A stretch of 64,000 nucleotides of DNA from Reticulascus tulasneorum (GCA_001557505.1 LSAX01000010.1:434001-498000); one strand, 5' to 3'. Shown: positions 33,199 through 45,928, counted from the stretch's first letter. A program made the numbers and translations. Notes: a model not told the origin generated them from the letters alone.

Positions 33199-35612
33199 GG
33201 GTGTAGAGAACCGGTTGTGCTGTGAGGCTAGCTAAGTGCAGTTATTTGCGTGTGGTGATTTTGGTGGCGTGTTAGTAGATCGAGATGATCGAGTTCGACG
33301 CAGGCTCGAGTGGTATAAATATGCAAGATTGGTAGACTCTAAGGGGTGATGAGGTTGATGCCGGTGTTGGTGAGTGGAGGGGAAGGGAGAAATCAGAATC
33401 AACGAATGGAAGAGAATTGGGGGAAGAGAAGTGCCTTTTAAGAGGTCTTCATAGTCAAAAGGGCAGATGCTGAGCAGGCAGCCTGCATACCAAGGAGGCA
33501 TGGACAGTATGTAGAACAAGAGAGAGTCAATGGGTGGTAATCCTGATGAATAATGAGTGGCATCACATGAAGCCACAAGGCAGCCTGGCAGTGCAAGTGA
33601 ACGAAGTGTAAATTGTAAAAGTCTGGTCAAGGCCTGGCCCACCCAACCAGGGTCACAACAAGCGTGTGCGTGTCCGGACTCTTGGACTGTACATCACTAG
33701 GTGTGGGTAGGTGTGAGTAGGTGAAAGTACACGCTCGCTCGACGGCTTCTTTGTTCTCTCCTTTCTCTCTCTCTCTTGGGAGGAGGGTGTGGATGGGCTG
33801 TGTTGATTCTCATTCGTCTCGAGTCTGATCCTCAGCATCCAAGGCAAGGTGTGTGGCCGACCAGTTTTGGCCGCCTTTAGGCAGCCTGACCACACCTAGG
33901 CGGGGTAGAGAGATACGGGTTGGTTTAGCGGGGATGCAGTTTTTCCTGTAGAGGGAGGGTACCTGTAATTATAGCGCGTTTCTGCAGACCGAGAAAGTAT
34001 ACAGAGGTTGAGGGAGATAAGTTACCAAGTAAGGTAACTGGAATTTGGGTGGAAATGTTTTTTCGGTGGCATCAAGATTTCCATTCAATACTCCCCCAGG
34101 CCACCAGTTAGTCTAGTTTATGCGTGTCACCCCAAAACCCTTGCAGCGATTGCCTCTTCGGAGCCAAACCCCATCAAAGCCACTCTCGAGGTATGGGATA
34201 ATTAATAATGTAAGGCTGAGTTGGCGAACCCTAGACAGCCGCGGCGACAGTCCGGCCGGGATTGATCACGATAACCCGTTGACGCAATAAGGCTTTCCTT
34301 CCAGCCGTGCGTCGAGGCCTCCTCATGATCCGAGAGGCTCGCACACCGAACATGGCAGGCGCCCCTTGCTCCTTGCCCGCGAACCTCAGGCCTTTGCTCT
34401 TGGAGGGGGCCAGGACTCACTACCAACTCAATTGAGTCGTCGTCTAATAAGGTACGAAGCAGCCACACCAGTGGTGATGATGCTGGTTGCAGCGCACCAT
34501 TCCGATAGGTGGGGGCTGTGCTGCCTTGGCCAGGCCTACTTACCTTATTTCGGCTGCCTCCCGAATCATCTCACTGCCGCGACAAATTATCGGGAGCTTT
34601 CAGTTGCTTGAGCCTCGCTATTCCGTCCGATGGCTTTTTTCTCCCATAGCCTGACGAGACTGGCATCAAAGTCTGGTTCGTCACCATGCTTCTTGGAACA
34701 TAATGCCATGCCTGGAGGCACTCTGCGCGACACCTGGACCCTCAATACTGACTGACGTACGTCAGCCACGTCGTGTGTCGTGCATCTTGCTCGACCAGTA
34801 GTTGCCCTGCATCAACGCTTCCAAATGTGTTGAAAAGTTGAAAAGGACTAGATCTTGAAGCCAGCTCTCGATCCGGCCGCGAGCCATCTGATACAACCCC
34901 GCAAGATCTCGGCCTGGCGAGAATGGCTTCAAGTAGCCCACCTCGGTTCCCAAGGCAGCAGTAGCGCATCTTGGGAGCAAAACGAACAGAGGTCACCCAG
35001 CCGGCACCAACCCCAAGACAACCCAAAGACTGCTGCAAGCCTCGATTCTTCGCATGACGTGGTTCGAGCTGCGAGATGACCCGACCGCTGCCTGCTTCTC
35101 ACTTTCCCACAGACGGCCTGAGGAATCGTGACCTGCGTGTTCTGTATTGTCTGGTGTCGCCGCCGGATGTGATGATGTAAATGAGGAGTCCCCCAACCAG
35201 GGTGGACATTGCCCCACGTCTAGACACAGCCGCAGCAATCAGACGCTCGACTACCTCAAAAAGAGATGCCTTGCCGTACATACTTCGGCACTCTAAGCCC
35301 CGCACTGCAACTGTCGGCTTTCAATCAAATGGACGTCGGAGAAATTAATCACATTCACCCAACTAGTGAGATCCCCAGATCTTGGCAGTCTTTGCCGCGG
35401 CTCTGTGGATCTGCTACTATGTACCCCTGCAGAAGAGTCCCGCCTCGGGCGAATACCAACCGGTATATGGTTGATCTTGAGCTACGTCGTGATATCCGGG
35501 AGACGACATATAGTTGAGTAGTTTGCGCATGGGAGAGGACAAGATGCAAGACCATCTGAAGGGCTTTCTCCGTGCCAAAACCCCAGTCCTAATCTTGTGA
35601 CATTCTCTAAAT
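33199..35612. other. intergenic, no gene seen
   Basis: About 2.4 kb. The first part is a purine/pyrimidine-biased upstream region of the Cys/His-repeat gene, with a CT-rich block near 33760-33780. The rest holds only uninformative frames. The end is the promoter side of the GH43-like gene. Confidence 0.45.
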
Positions 35613-37205
35613 ATGGCGGTGATCAAGACTCTTGTTTCCATCCTGGTCCTCTCTACTCTCTCGCCGGCGAAATATATCGTACCCGGTGGAAGATGGCATG
35701 ACACAGACGGAAACCTGGTGAACGCCCATGCAGGCGGCATCACCGTCGACGAGGAAACCGGAATGTTTTGGTGGTTTGGCGAATACAAGACCCAGGGCCA
35801 GGAAGAAGGTGGCGGTGTCTCGGTATACAGCTCCGACGACTTGGCAACGTGGCAGTATCACGGGAAGGCTCTTGGTACAGCCCAGTTTTGTGCGACCTTG
35901 ACATGGTTGAAGCAGCTCTAATAGATCTCTAGACCCAATAGAGGACCACCCTTACATCTCTCCCGAAAGCATCATACAGAGGCCAAAGGTCGTGTTCAGC
36001 GAGTCAACCAATGAGTATCATGTAAATGCCCCCTCTGCTTGGTCGTCCACTCGTCTCCTCTTCTAACCAGAGACTAGATGTGGTGGCATGCGGACAACTC
36101 CTCCTACGGTCTGCTGCTCCAAGGCTTAGCTACCTCGCCCAACATCTCAGGTCCTTACAACTTCATCAGTGCCACCTCGCCACTTGGGAACTGGTCGCAG
36201 GATTTCGGCATCTTCACTGACTACAAGGACGGGAAGACGTACTCTCTATACTCCAACGGTGACAGGGCCGAGGGTCGGGACGTTTATGTCAGCGCCTTCA
36301 ATGACGATATCACAGCCGTCACGGACGTCACGTACCGCTTTGACAAGTACGATCTCGAGGCGCCGACCATCATTCAAACGGAGCGTAGCTACTATGCCTT
36401 GATGAGCCACAAGACTGGGTACAGACCCAATAATGTCGTCGCATTCCGTGCCGACTCTCTCGGTGGCCCGTGGTCACAGCCATTCTTCGTGGCGGAGAGG
36501 AACACGCGGACTTACAACTCGCAATCGGGCTTCTCGCTGAAGATACAAGGCACCAAGACGACAACCCACCTCTACCTGGGCGACCAGTGGGACAGCAACT
36601 CCCTCTGGGAGAGTCGCTACATCTGGCTCCCTGTCGAAATCGACGACGACAAGAAGACGCTCCAGGTCGTATGGCACGACGTCTACGATCTCGACACCAA
36701 GTCCGGCGAGGTCACACCGATCACCGGAACGGCATACTACGCACACGAAGCCACCGTCAAAGGCAGCGCCTTCAAGCAGGAGGCGAATTTTGCGAGCGGC
36801 GGCGTCATCGTCACGGGAATCTACGGGAACGACAGCACCGTGACAATCCACGGCATCGAGGGCACGGGCAAGCCGCAGTGGGTGTCATTCTACTACCAAA
36901 ACACCGACGACATGGGCTTCGGCGACCAGCCCGGCGGCACACCCGATCGCATCGGCGGCGCGTGGCAGCTGCGGCGGATCAGCAGCGTGGTGGTCAACGG
37001 CGATGCGGAGAACCTGCAGACGCTATTCCAGCGGGACACGCACAAGGGCGTCATCCTGTCTACGCCTTTGGAGCTTACGCTTCAGAAGGGCACCAACAAT
37101 ACGATCACTATCGGGGGCTTGTTCAACGGCTTCGATTATAAGGGCGCAGACCTGGATCGGATTGTGGTCTATCCGCCTGAGAGCTCTTGTACAAAGAAGT
37201 TGTAG
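35613..37205 (+). CDS. secreted GH43-family glycosidase (galactan 1,3-beta-galactosidase type)
   Basis: Three exons (35613-35874, 35933-36021, 36078-37205) give 492 residues. A signal peptide (MAVIKTLVSILVLSTLSPAK) precedes the five-bladed propeller typical of GH43: NAHAGGITVDEETGMFWWFG near the N-terminus, ESIIQRPKVVF with MWWHADNSSYG after the second junction, and FDKYDLEAPTIIQTERSYY. This set matches the exo-beta-1,3-galactanase subgroup. The C-terminal part (WVSFYYQNTDDMGF, ending with an RIVVYPPE strand) looks like a CBM35-type beta-sandwich that binds galactan or uronic acid. The enzyme would degrade arabinogalactan side chains outside the cell. Acceptors TAG at 35932 and 36077 and a CTAAC branch before the third exon support the model. 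Confidence 0.85.
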
Positions 37206-37354
37206 TCCGCATCCACATAGAAGTCTTTCTAGGATGAGTTTACTCTGTAGACAAAGCAAATTGACCTTGTGGGAAAGTGCAGCAATATTTCGTGTGAATC
37301 CTCCTAGTACTTACTCACTTGGGACTGCCACTTTGCTTTTGGGTGGACCTAGAA
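37206..37354. other. 3' flank of GH43 gene
   Basis: Short spacer, no gene. Confidence 0.4.
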
Positions 37355-37545
37355 TCAAATCATGCACACGTCCTCCCACTTGACACCCTCGATGACAGCT
37401 TCGCCAAACATGACACCACGAACATACGCCTCCCCAATAACCCTCCATCGTCCGCCTTCCACGCTTCTCAAGACCAACGGCGAAGGACAGCCTTCCGGGC
37501 TGAAAACCTCGTCCCCCATTTGCCCCACCTCAAATGATCACGAGT
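37355..37545 (-). pseudogene. C-terminal fragment of a HET (heterokaryon incompatibility) protein
   Basis: On the minus strand the frame reads GDEVFSPEGCPSPLVLRSVE, then GGRWRVIGEAYVRGVMFGEA and a stop at 37355-37357. This is the conserved tail of fungal HET-domain proteins ('GD.V....G...PFVLRP...W.LIGEAYVHGIM.GEA'). An in-frame TGA lies directly upstream and no HET domain is found before it, so only the tail remains. It is a remnant, not a working gene. Confidence 0.65.
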
Positions 37546-37993
37546 TCTGGTTCACCGGCACCGCAAGACTTCAAGAGGGCGAGTGTATTTTACGTCGACC
37601 CTCGCCGAAACGGCTCCTGGAGTGCTGTCAAAGATCTCTGCCAAGATTGATTTCACGTCGGTAGCTACTAAGAGACATGCACATGGGACCTTTCTGGTGT
37701 CACGAGAGCGATTGGCCTCGCTGTTTATATGACCCAATGGATTGAGCAACCCCCGCGGTATTGCCCAGCACGGAACCTTGCATCGCGCTTGGCAATTGAG
37801 GCCCATTGAGTGGCTGACTAGAGCTTCAAACCCCAATCTGTTCAAAACTCTTGCTTTGTTGCATACTGACAGTTGATGCTCTCAGTAAACCTAAATGTTG
37901 AATGGCTCATATCCTCGCCTTTATGCCTCTAGTCTACCTTGAAGCCATCAGGTACTTTTCGCAAAAGTCCGCAAACCGACGAGCTGTCTTCAC
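37546..37993. other. intergenic
   Basis: Region upstream of the HET remnant and 3' flank of the methionyl-tRNA synthetase gene. It may contain further unrecognisable HET debris. Confidence 0.4.
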
Positions 37994-40668
37994 TTAAGAC
38001 GTATGCACATCTGCCTTGGCGATGGCTTCCGTCACGGCCTCAATGGCTGGGTCAGCCTCGTCGTGCTTCTCCCCTGACTCTACTCCCTCCGCAACACTCG
38101 CACCTCCTGCCCCCTCTGCTGTGGCTGCTCTCGCGGCCTCTTTTCTCAGACGCTTTCGTTCCTTGTCTCTTTCTTTGGCTACTCTCTTCTCCTCCGCCTT
38201 CCGCGCTGCCTCTTCCTTCGCTTTCCGGACTTCCTCTCCGCCGTATGCCTCGCGCCACTCCTCTATCTTTGATATTGGGATTTGCGTAAAGAGAAGCTCT
38301 GCCACGCCCAACTTCTGGCCAGGTTTGATGACCTCTGTATCCCAGTGGTCCGCGATAGTTGGGGCGGGATCAAGACCAAGTTGTTTGAAGATGGCTCTCG
38401 AGGTATCTGGCATGTATGGAGCTATTAAGCTGGCAATCAGATTGATCTGGTTCAGAGCCAAGCCAATTACAGCTGCACAACGATCGGGTTCTTCCGTAAA
38501 GAGCTTGTTATCAAGCTTGTTGTCTTGGAGAAGCTTGTTGCCCAAACTGCGAGCTGATTAGTGACGATACCAAAACTCTTGCTCTCGAAACACTTACGCC
38601 GAAATAGCCAGGACGTCTACCAGCCCAGCCCTCAACTTGGTGGCTTCAAGGTGTGAGATATACTGTTGAAGAACTGCCTCGACTTCTTTCTTGTGATTAT
38701 CTAGGTATTCGCTCGAGTATTTTGTATAATCCGGTGCAGTACTATCTAGCTTGGTTTGGCAGAACTTGACAACTGTCAAGGTACGTGTTAGACACTAGAG
38801 CCTCAAAGATTGGATTGCAAAACTTTACCTCGTTGGACAAAGTTCCCTAGATTCTTCAGTAAATCCGAGTTATTGGCAGCGACAAACTCATCCCACAGGA
38901 ATTCCGCGTCACTGGTCTCCGGCCGGCGCGATAACAGGTAGTACCGCCAGACATTTGGGTCGATACCGGTATCTTTGGCATTAGTTCCAAACACACCAAC
39001 ACCTAATGCAGTCAGAAACGGAACTCCAGCAGTGGCTTTCGCGACCGGGACCAATAATTACCTTTGCTTTTGCTGAACTTGGACTTTTCGTAATTGAGAT
39101 ATCTGTGAGAACGATTGTAAATACTCTGCAAGATAGGAAATGATCGGGGGGCCTACTCTGTGGTCGATAGCTTGTTGACCTTGGTCCAGTTTTCCCCCGT
39201 GCCGATCACGCTCGCTGGATGCACAATGGAGTGGAATGAGCTAGGGGCGTTAGCCTGTTACCAATGAGATAGGGGTGAGCAGGAAGCTTCTTACACGTTG
39301 TCTTTACCCATGAACTGGTACAGCGAGACGTTCTCAGGATTCTTCCACCACTGTTCCCACTTCTTGCCATCAAGATCATCCCCATCGGTATAGATCTTCG
39401 TCAAGCTGATATAGCCAATATTCGCATCAAACCAGACTATGTAGAGTTAGTATTGCCAAAGGAAAAGAACTGTCATCGGCGGACTCGATTTACGAACCGT
39501 AGAAAACCTTCTTCTTGTACTCCTCGTCATCCAAGCCAGCAAGACCTGTAGGAATTGGAACTCCCCAGCTCAGATCGCGGGATATACCCCTCGGCTTTAA
39601 ACCCTTGTCTATCCATGCTTGTGTGATGTTGATGGCATTGGCACTCCAGCCACCCTCCTGGCTTGCATTTTTGAACCAGGGTACGAGTTGATCCTTGAGC
39701 GCATCCAGCTTCAGAAACAAGTGTTTTGTCGAACGTCTCTCCGGAGTGGCCCCATCCAGCTTACAACGCGGATTGATGAGCCAGCCGGTAGCTTTTGCTT
39801 CGGGATCTTCTGTATCAGCTGGCGCGTTTGCCTCACGTTCGGGTTCGAGAGGGTCGAGCAATGAGCCGCACTTGTCGCATCTTGATGCGCGTTAGCCCTT
39901 GTCCGAAGTAGTTCAAAAGCAAGACCAGCTCCTTACTGGTCGCCTCGCGCGCCGAGGTCGTGGCATATGCTACATTCGCCTTCCACAAAACGGTCGGCAA
40001 GAAACCTCGAATGAGACTCCACAGGGCAGAATGGCTGCACAGTCTCTTTCTCTTCAATGTAGCCATTATCCCATAGCTTTCGGAAGATATGCTGGACAAT
40101 CTGTGTCTGCTGCGGTGTCGAAGTGCGGCCGAAGATGTCGAAGGAGATGCTGAAGTAGTCGTAGATCTCCTATCAACTTGTTAGTGTTAGAGCTTGTAAG
40201 AACTGAGACCAGACTTTCCTTGTGAATGGCGTGGTACTTCCGGCACAAGCTGTCAGGATCGGTGCCTTCCTCGAGGGCTTTCGTTTCTGTGGCAGTCCCA
40301 TACTCGTCAGAGCCGCAAATATCTGGGATCAGTGTAAGTTGATATGGTCCAGTTCGGTCGCATCGGTCGGTCCCTTACATATGGTTGGGTTGCCACGTGC
40401 TCGGGAGTAGCGGGCGAAGACGTCCGCAGACAGCACACTGCCGATGATATTGCCCTGAAGACTGTCAGTCGAGTGAGACGAATCGGCAAGTGGGGTCGCT
40501 CACAAGATGAGGGACGTTGTTCCTGTTAGGCACACTAGTAAGCATCCATTCGTTCAAGGCTGTCAAGGGCTGGGGAACATTCGGAAAGACTCACACATAA
40601 GGCAATGCGCTCGTAACGAGGATATTGCGCTTGCCCTCGACTGGCAGAATAGGCTCAGTGGCCGCCAT
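37994..40668 (-). CDS. MES1: cytosolic methionyl-tRNA synthetase
   Basis: Class I synthetase charging tRNA-Met in the cytosol. The start is [20 protein letters not shown] at 40668. The HIGH box appears as PHLGN, the zinc knuckle as [18 protein letters not shown], the substrate pocket as [10 protein letters not shown], and the KMSKS loop as KFSKSKG. The anticodon-binding domain ([20 protein letters not shown]) and a Lys/Glu-rich C-terminal helix ([20 protein letters not shown]) follow. The gene is split by about ten small introns, including a 19-nt exon (40522-40504) that ends inside the HIGH box. The donor after HAIHKE is the least certain (GTCTCA rather than a standard donor). Many of the other introns are GTRAG types with clear frame continuity. 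Confidence 0.93.
40504..40522 (-). other. 19-nt micro-exon of MetRS
   Basis: It encodes NNVPHL between a GTGAGT...AACAG intron (40594-40523) and a GTGAGC...TTCAG intron. The flanking exons supply ALPYV and GNIIGSV. Frame and protein identity fix both edges. Confidence 0.8.
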
Positions 40669-41267
40669 CTTCAAGAGGCAATCACAACCTGTCGTGGAGC
40701 TGAGCTTGGTGTCTTGAAGGGATGGTATGGTGTAGCTCTCGTTCTATCGTTGGCTGTGCTCGGTGTGGTACTTGCGCTTTCGAGTTCGGCGTAAATGCAG
40801 AGATTTTGGTATAGGGTTATTCGGTCTTGTGCTTTGAAGATTGCAGTGAGTGCTTGTCGCAAATCCTGGTGGATGGGATTGGTTTTGTAGACAAATTTCA
40901 AAGGCGAAACTGGAGGAGGAGTCACAGCAAATATTAGGTTTCCGCAGGAAGGCGGGAGACCCGACTCTGACGTGAAAGCACGAAACCCCGCACTATTCCA
41001 TTTTGGGACTGCGGGGCACGAGCGGGAGCGAGAGCGAGGCCGTGACGAGTTACCACAATGAGAAAGTCAGAAGTCGGCTCCATCACCACACAGAGTCACA
41101 ATGCTCGAACTTTGATAATGAGTCAGGAAGTCTTCAATTGGTGTTGTTGATCCCAAGGTGGAAAAATTTCAGCAGTCTTCTGATAAGTTGGTATATCACA
41201 GTATCCAACAAGGTGTTACTCTTATCTAAATAAGTGAACAAGACATCAATTATATAGCCTCCCTCGT
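40669..41267. other. intergenic, MetRS promoter side
   Basis: About 600 bases between the MetRS start and the 3' end of the WD40 gene. No other gene seen. Confidence 0.45.
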
Positions 41268-42477
41268 TCATTTTCCAGCCATCATCTCCCAAACTTCCAC
41301 AAAGCCGTTATACCTACCCAGTGCAAACATATTCCCATCCATTGAAAATGCAGCCGTCGTCACCATCGATTCCATCGTCGGCGCAACCTCGATCGCCGCC
41401 AGTACCTTGCCCGTGTAGACGTCCGATATGTCCATACCGTCCTCGGTTCGACAGGCCAGGTACCGGCAGTCGGGCGAGATGCATATTGGCCACCCCTCCT
41501 TCTGCCGCACAACATTGAGACTATATGAATTTAAGGAGTCCATCTCCGGCTCCCAGATATGCACTTGGTTCCCCCAGATCGAGACAATCGCCTGCCCGTC
41601 CGCTGAAATGCCCAACGCACGGGGCCTGGTGGAGCCGGAGCCTTCAATCTCCAGGCGACGGACGGTGCGGCCGGTCCTAGCGTTGCTCACACGTAGCGTT
41701 GAATCTGACGAGGTTGTTACGATGTTCTCGCCATCGGGTGTGAACATGGCATCGGTGATGTGGTCGATATGGCTCGTGACCATACAAAGTTTGTGACAAA
41801 CCATGATATGCTGCGGGCTTGGCCCTGTGTCATAAATCATCAATCTGTTCTGCCCCACCGCTGCCGCCATCATCTTTCCGTTCGAACTGAACGCCACAGG
41901 AAGGCTTAACGCCCCCGGTGGAGACGACACCGTCCGTTGCCTGAGATAGTCCTTGATGGCGATCTCGGCACGCTGGAACTTATACATCCCCTTCGTGTTC
42001 GTGGTTGCATGCGGTTCACTCACAGAGGCTACCAGCCCCGGGGTGGCGGTGAAAATGGCGTGCGGCCCATTGAGCTTGCAAATCTTTTGAGGGGCGTTGA
42101 AGTCCCAGATCTCTGTAGTGCCGTTGTCTACCGCTGTTCTCGACACAGCAACGAGGCCATCTGGGGAGAAGGCAAGGGCGGTGATTTCATGCGCGCCGCA
42201 GCTGGTCCTCGACATGCGCTGGAGGCCCAGGTGAGCCGCCGGCGTCCTAGACGGCCGACGGCTAAGCGACAGATTGCTAGCAGATTCACCGATACTTTCT
42301 ATAAGAACCCTGACATCTTGTGCCCTATTTGAAGCACTTGCCCTATGCAGCATTAGACTTGGCACGGACATGCATTCGTACGAGGTTGTGGAATAGTTCA
42401 ACTCACCCTTGTTCCACTGCCTCGGTGTAGCTCGGACGTTGCAGATCATCTTCAGCTGGACCTGCCGGGCGGCTCAT
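41268..42477 (-). CDS. WD40-repeat protein
   Basis: Two exons (42477-42407 and 42342-41268) give 381 residues. The start MSRPAGPAEDDLQRPSYTEA was chosen because a clean GTGAGT donor joins it to the main exon; the alternative ATG at 42449 would read through that intron. Beta-propeller repeats are visible as HEITALAFSPDGLVAVS, HIDHITDAMFTPDGENIVTT, and the closing FSMDGNMFALGRYNGFVEVW, with WEP and DVYTG strand ends between. Most repeats are degenerate. Such proteins are scaffolds and this one has no F-box or other catalytic domain. Partner unknown. Confidence 0.78.
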
Positions 42478-43071
42478 GTTGGCTTCTCAATCGGCACAGT
42501 GGACCAACACAAAGAATTGCAAACAGGGCTTGTCGCGGTTTTTATGCCAGAATCTGGTGGAAAGTGAGTGTTCAGCCTCACCATGCTGTGCCTGGAACAC
42601 AGCCCTCGAATGGTCCGGTGCTGCAGGGATATTGCTAGGTCTTGGCTGCCGTGACTGCATCTGATAAGCGGATCAACCACAGATTACATGCATTCCTACA
42701 GTACTTCGTACTAATAAAATTGGGCAATTGGAAAGACGTACGAAGAGTGAGAACAATTGGGCCGCCGCCTCGTATTATAAAGCATTTATCCCCACCCAAG
42801 CTGAGCATGCGATCGTTGTTACACTGCCTATGTCACGAGTTTCGTCCCTACGTCATTCGCCAAGAACAGTGTGGACATGATCATCTTCCTAAGGTTGTTG
42901 GAGATGCTGCAGCTGTGACTACGTTAACGCACCCCTTATGGATCCAATCGTTCGCCTCACGGCGAAGTTAGCTCTAACGAGTCAATGGTGTTGTCAAGAT
43001 GATATTATCCATACGGACGACAAAATCGTTCCAATGTACATGTGCTACTTTGACAGCTGCTCTACGGCCCC
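42478..43071. other. intergenic
   Basis: 5' flank of the WD40 gene and 3' flank of the dehydrogenase. No gene recognised. Confidence 0.45.
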
Positions 43072-44291
43072 TCATTTGCCGAACACGTCCTCGTAGTTTG
43101 TCATGCAGTACCGATATCGCACCTTGTGTTCCGCAAGACCTGTCATCGCTGTCTTGAGTCCTTCTGGTGAGATCGGAATCTCCTGCACCCAGGTGTTGAT
43201 GCCCTTGTCGGCCGCCAGCTGCAGCATCTCCAGGGTCTCCCGTCGGCTGCCCAAGTGCGAGCTTCCGATAAAGCAACCATTGGGAAGGAAGTCTTGGTTA
43301 CGGACAGTGATACCGCCGCCACCGGGCAGACCAACAGATACCCACTTGCCGTGGACATCCAGCAGGCTCAGGTAAGCAGCCAGGTCGAAGCCCTCGAAGG
43401 AGTTGGCAGTGTTTAAGATGAGGTCGAAGGTCATTTCGTGGCCCTTGTTCCAGTCCTTCTCGCTTGTCGCGAAGAAGCCGTCAGCACCCATCTCCCGGCA
43501 ATCTGCTTCCTTGGAGCGCGATCGCGAGATGGCCCAGACTTCGGCGCCGAGAGCCTTTGCGAACAGGAGACCAAAGTGGCCAATGCCACCCATGCCGACG
43601 ATGCCAACCTTCTTGCCTGGTCCGCAGCCGTTTCGCACCAGCGGACTGTAGGCCGTCAAGCCAGCGCAAAGCATTGGCGCTGCGACGCTGCTCTTGAGAC
43701 CATCGGGGATGGGGAACACCCTGTCGGATCAGGATTAGTACGCCAATTGCGACCATATTGACTCAGTGTGGATCGGGACTCACCAATGTTCGTGGGTTCG
43801 CGCGTGCGAAGAGTATCCACCCTGAGAGATGACACCAGAGTCTGGCCACTTGGCACCGTAGGTGTCTAGCTGGTCCTTGCAGTATGTCTCATTCTCGTTC
43901 TTGCATTGACGGCAGTTCAGGCATGAGTACGACTGGGCTCCAACGCCCACGCGCTGGCCCGCCTTAATGTTGGTGACCTTGGAGCCAACACGCAGAGCCT
44001 TTCCAACGATTTCTATGGTCATTGTGAGCGATTGTCCGCTTGCGGCCGGTCATTTCTCTCAACGCCGTCAACTCAATGGAACTCACCGTGTCCGACAGTG
44101 AGAGGGAACGGCTGTTCACCCCAGTCGCCGCTGATGGTGTGCCTGTCACTGGCGCAAACACCACAGCACTCGATCTTGATGTCCACATCGAAATCTCCGA
44201 AGGGCTTGGGGTCGAACTCGTTCTTCTTAAAGTCGAGCCAGGTCTCGGCGCTTTCAATCTGGAAGCCGGTGAACTTGTCTGGGTACGGCAT
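43072..44291 (-). CDS. zinc-dependent alcohol dehydrogenase, cinnamyl-alcohol/ADH6 type
   Basis: Three exons (44291-44087, 44012-43784, 43720-43072) give 360 residues. The catalytic zinc site is visible in ECCGVCASDRHT and GHEIVG, the latter created at the first splice. The structural zinc site is the four-Cys loop SCLNCRQCKNENETYC. The NADP-binding fold shows VGIVGMGGIGHFGLLFAKAL. Length and motifs match NADP-dependent medium-chain dehydrogenases such as yeast ADH6/7, which reduce cinnamaldehyde, veratraldehyde and branched aldehydes. Introns have GTGAGT donors. It should act in the cytosol, detoxifying aromatic aldehydes. Confidence 0.9.
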
Positions 44292-45451
44292 TGTGATTTG
44301 GGCGTGGGAGCTGATGTGGGGCTAGGTTGGTTGGGTCTGTAGAGATGTTTCTTGCGAGAAGAGGAATCAAGATCGGGGACAGCTGAGAGAAAGAGAGATT
44401 AGGAGAGAGAGTGAGAGAAAGGGAGGAAGAGAAGAGGAGGGGAAAAGTCAAAGATAGCTCCGACGCAGGAGAAGTATACGATGGAATAAATAATAATTCG
44501 ACTACAGGTAGCTCGGTCCCCATTCACCCCACCTTAACTTTTGTTCTTGACGACGTGGGAGGGGTCATGATTGAGGGGCAAGCCTAGCTGCCCATCCCAC
44601 CATGCTGCATGCGGCCCCATCTTCGACATAATTTGCTTCCCCAACATCAGATTCCCTTTTATCCGCCGCTGCCTACACACGCAGGGGAACTCTAGCTCGT
44701 TCAAAGACCCTCTTAGCACTTGTCATTTGGAGAACCAGGGCTACCCGACGGCCGATTCTGCGTCGCGAAGTCTCGACTCCAGACCAGACTCCCACATTGC
44801 CCCCGCGATGGACCCCACCTCGACCTCTAATTTGTATCGCATCGCGAAGCCCACCGATTGGCAGTCCTTGGGGCTGGGGTTCCATTTTCCCCGGCAAATC
44901 TTCCGATGGCGGCGCCAAATATTTTCCACCAAGTAGATGTTGATCCTCGGATGACAAGGCTAGTCGGCAAACCCGTTAAAGGTGATTGAAAGCGCATACA
45001 AAGGGCACAGGAATTGTGCTGGAGTCGAGGGCTCTGTAGAGCAAGGGCCGACGAGTGCCTACTGTGCTTCGGCCATTACTCCCGAATCATGTGTTGCTGA
45101 AATAACCAATCATGACCAGAACCCTCTGCGATGAGGTAAATGGATTGTGGCGGCCGTACGAGATGCTTGAGGTACAGCATCTTGGTGCCACGCACAAACG
45201 CACGTCGGGATGTGGTCGGGTGACTGCCACCGATCCCATCCTCCATGCTGAAAATCTGTACTGATTAATTGCAATTTCTTCGCAGAGACAAGCTCCCCAT
45301 GCAGTTCCCCACGGGGAGAATGCGATTCCACTGCGCGCACATAGTTCGGAAAGCCGTCATGGGGTTCGGTTGGGTTCGGGGTCATGCTCGGGCTGCGTTG
45401 CCCCGCGGCCCGTCGATATCGCGAACGTGCCTCGTTGCTCGATCCAACGAG
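44292..45451. other. intergenic
   Basis: Promoter side of the dehydrogenase with a CT/GA-rich stretch at about 44385-44460, which is probably the transcript leader. No other gene seen. Confidence 0.45.
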
Positions 45452-45928
45452 TCATTGCCTCTTCTCGCCGATAGCTGGTCTGCCCCCCAACCCGACACCA
45501 GCAAGAAACGCAACCCTCATTAGGGCTCCAAAGTAGACAAACGGCACGTTCCCCCAATCGATGGCATTCCAACCCGCGATATTGTAGTAGACCTGCGGCC
45601 CCAGATCTCGAACGGTATAGAGATGTCCAATATCGGCCACCAAAAGGCCAAACAAAACAGTCTTCCAGACACGAAGGTCGGAGGTCGAACGCAGGACGAG
45701 GGCTTCGTTGAGAGCGAAGAGCAGGTAGAGATTCGCAAGCTGGGACATGATGATCGTGGTTCCGACCGGGATTGGCGATGGTGCGGATGCGGCATGCGTG
45801 AGTTTGAGGTAGTCATCGGGTCTGAAATGAGCGTAAAAGGCGCCAACAAGGGCTGATATGGGTTCAATGGCGAGGAAGAAGACTCGGTAGATGATGGGAA
45901 GGCTGAAGCCGGTGGTCTTGGAAGCCAT
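45452..45928 (-). CDS. DUF7704-type small membrane protein
   Basis: Single exon, 158 residues. It starts MASKTTGFSLPIIYRVFFLA with a hydrophobic segment, then IEPISALVGAFYAHFRPDDY. Three more predicted helices follow: SQLANLYLLFALNEALVL, VWKTVLFGLLVADIGHLYTV and VPFVYFGALMRVAFLAGVGL. The pattern IEP...GA..A and DIGHLY is that of the fungal DUF7704 four-helix family, of unknown function. No signal peptide cleavage is expected. Confidence 0.8.
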   Translation of the reverse strand: MASKTTGFSLPIIYRVFFLAIEPISALVGAFYAHFRPDDYLKLTHAASAPSPIPVGTTIIMSQLANLYLLFALNEALVLRSTSDLRVWKTVLFGLLVADIGHLYTVRDLGPQVYYNIAGWNAIDWGNVPFVYFGALMRVAFLAGVGLGGRPAIGEKRQ

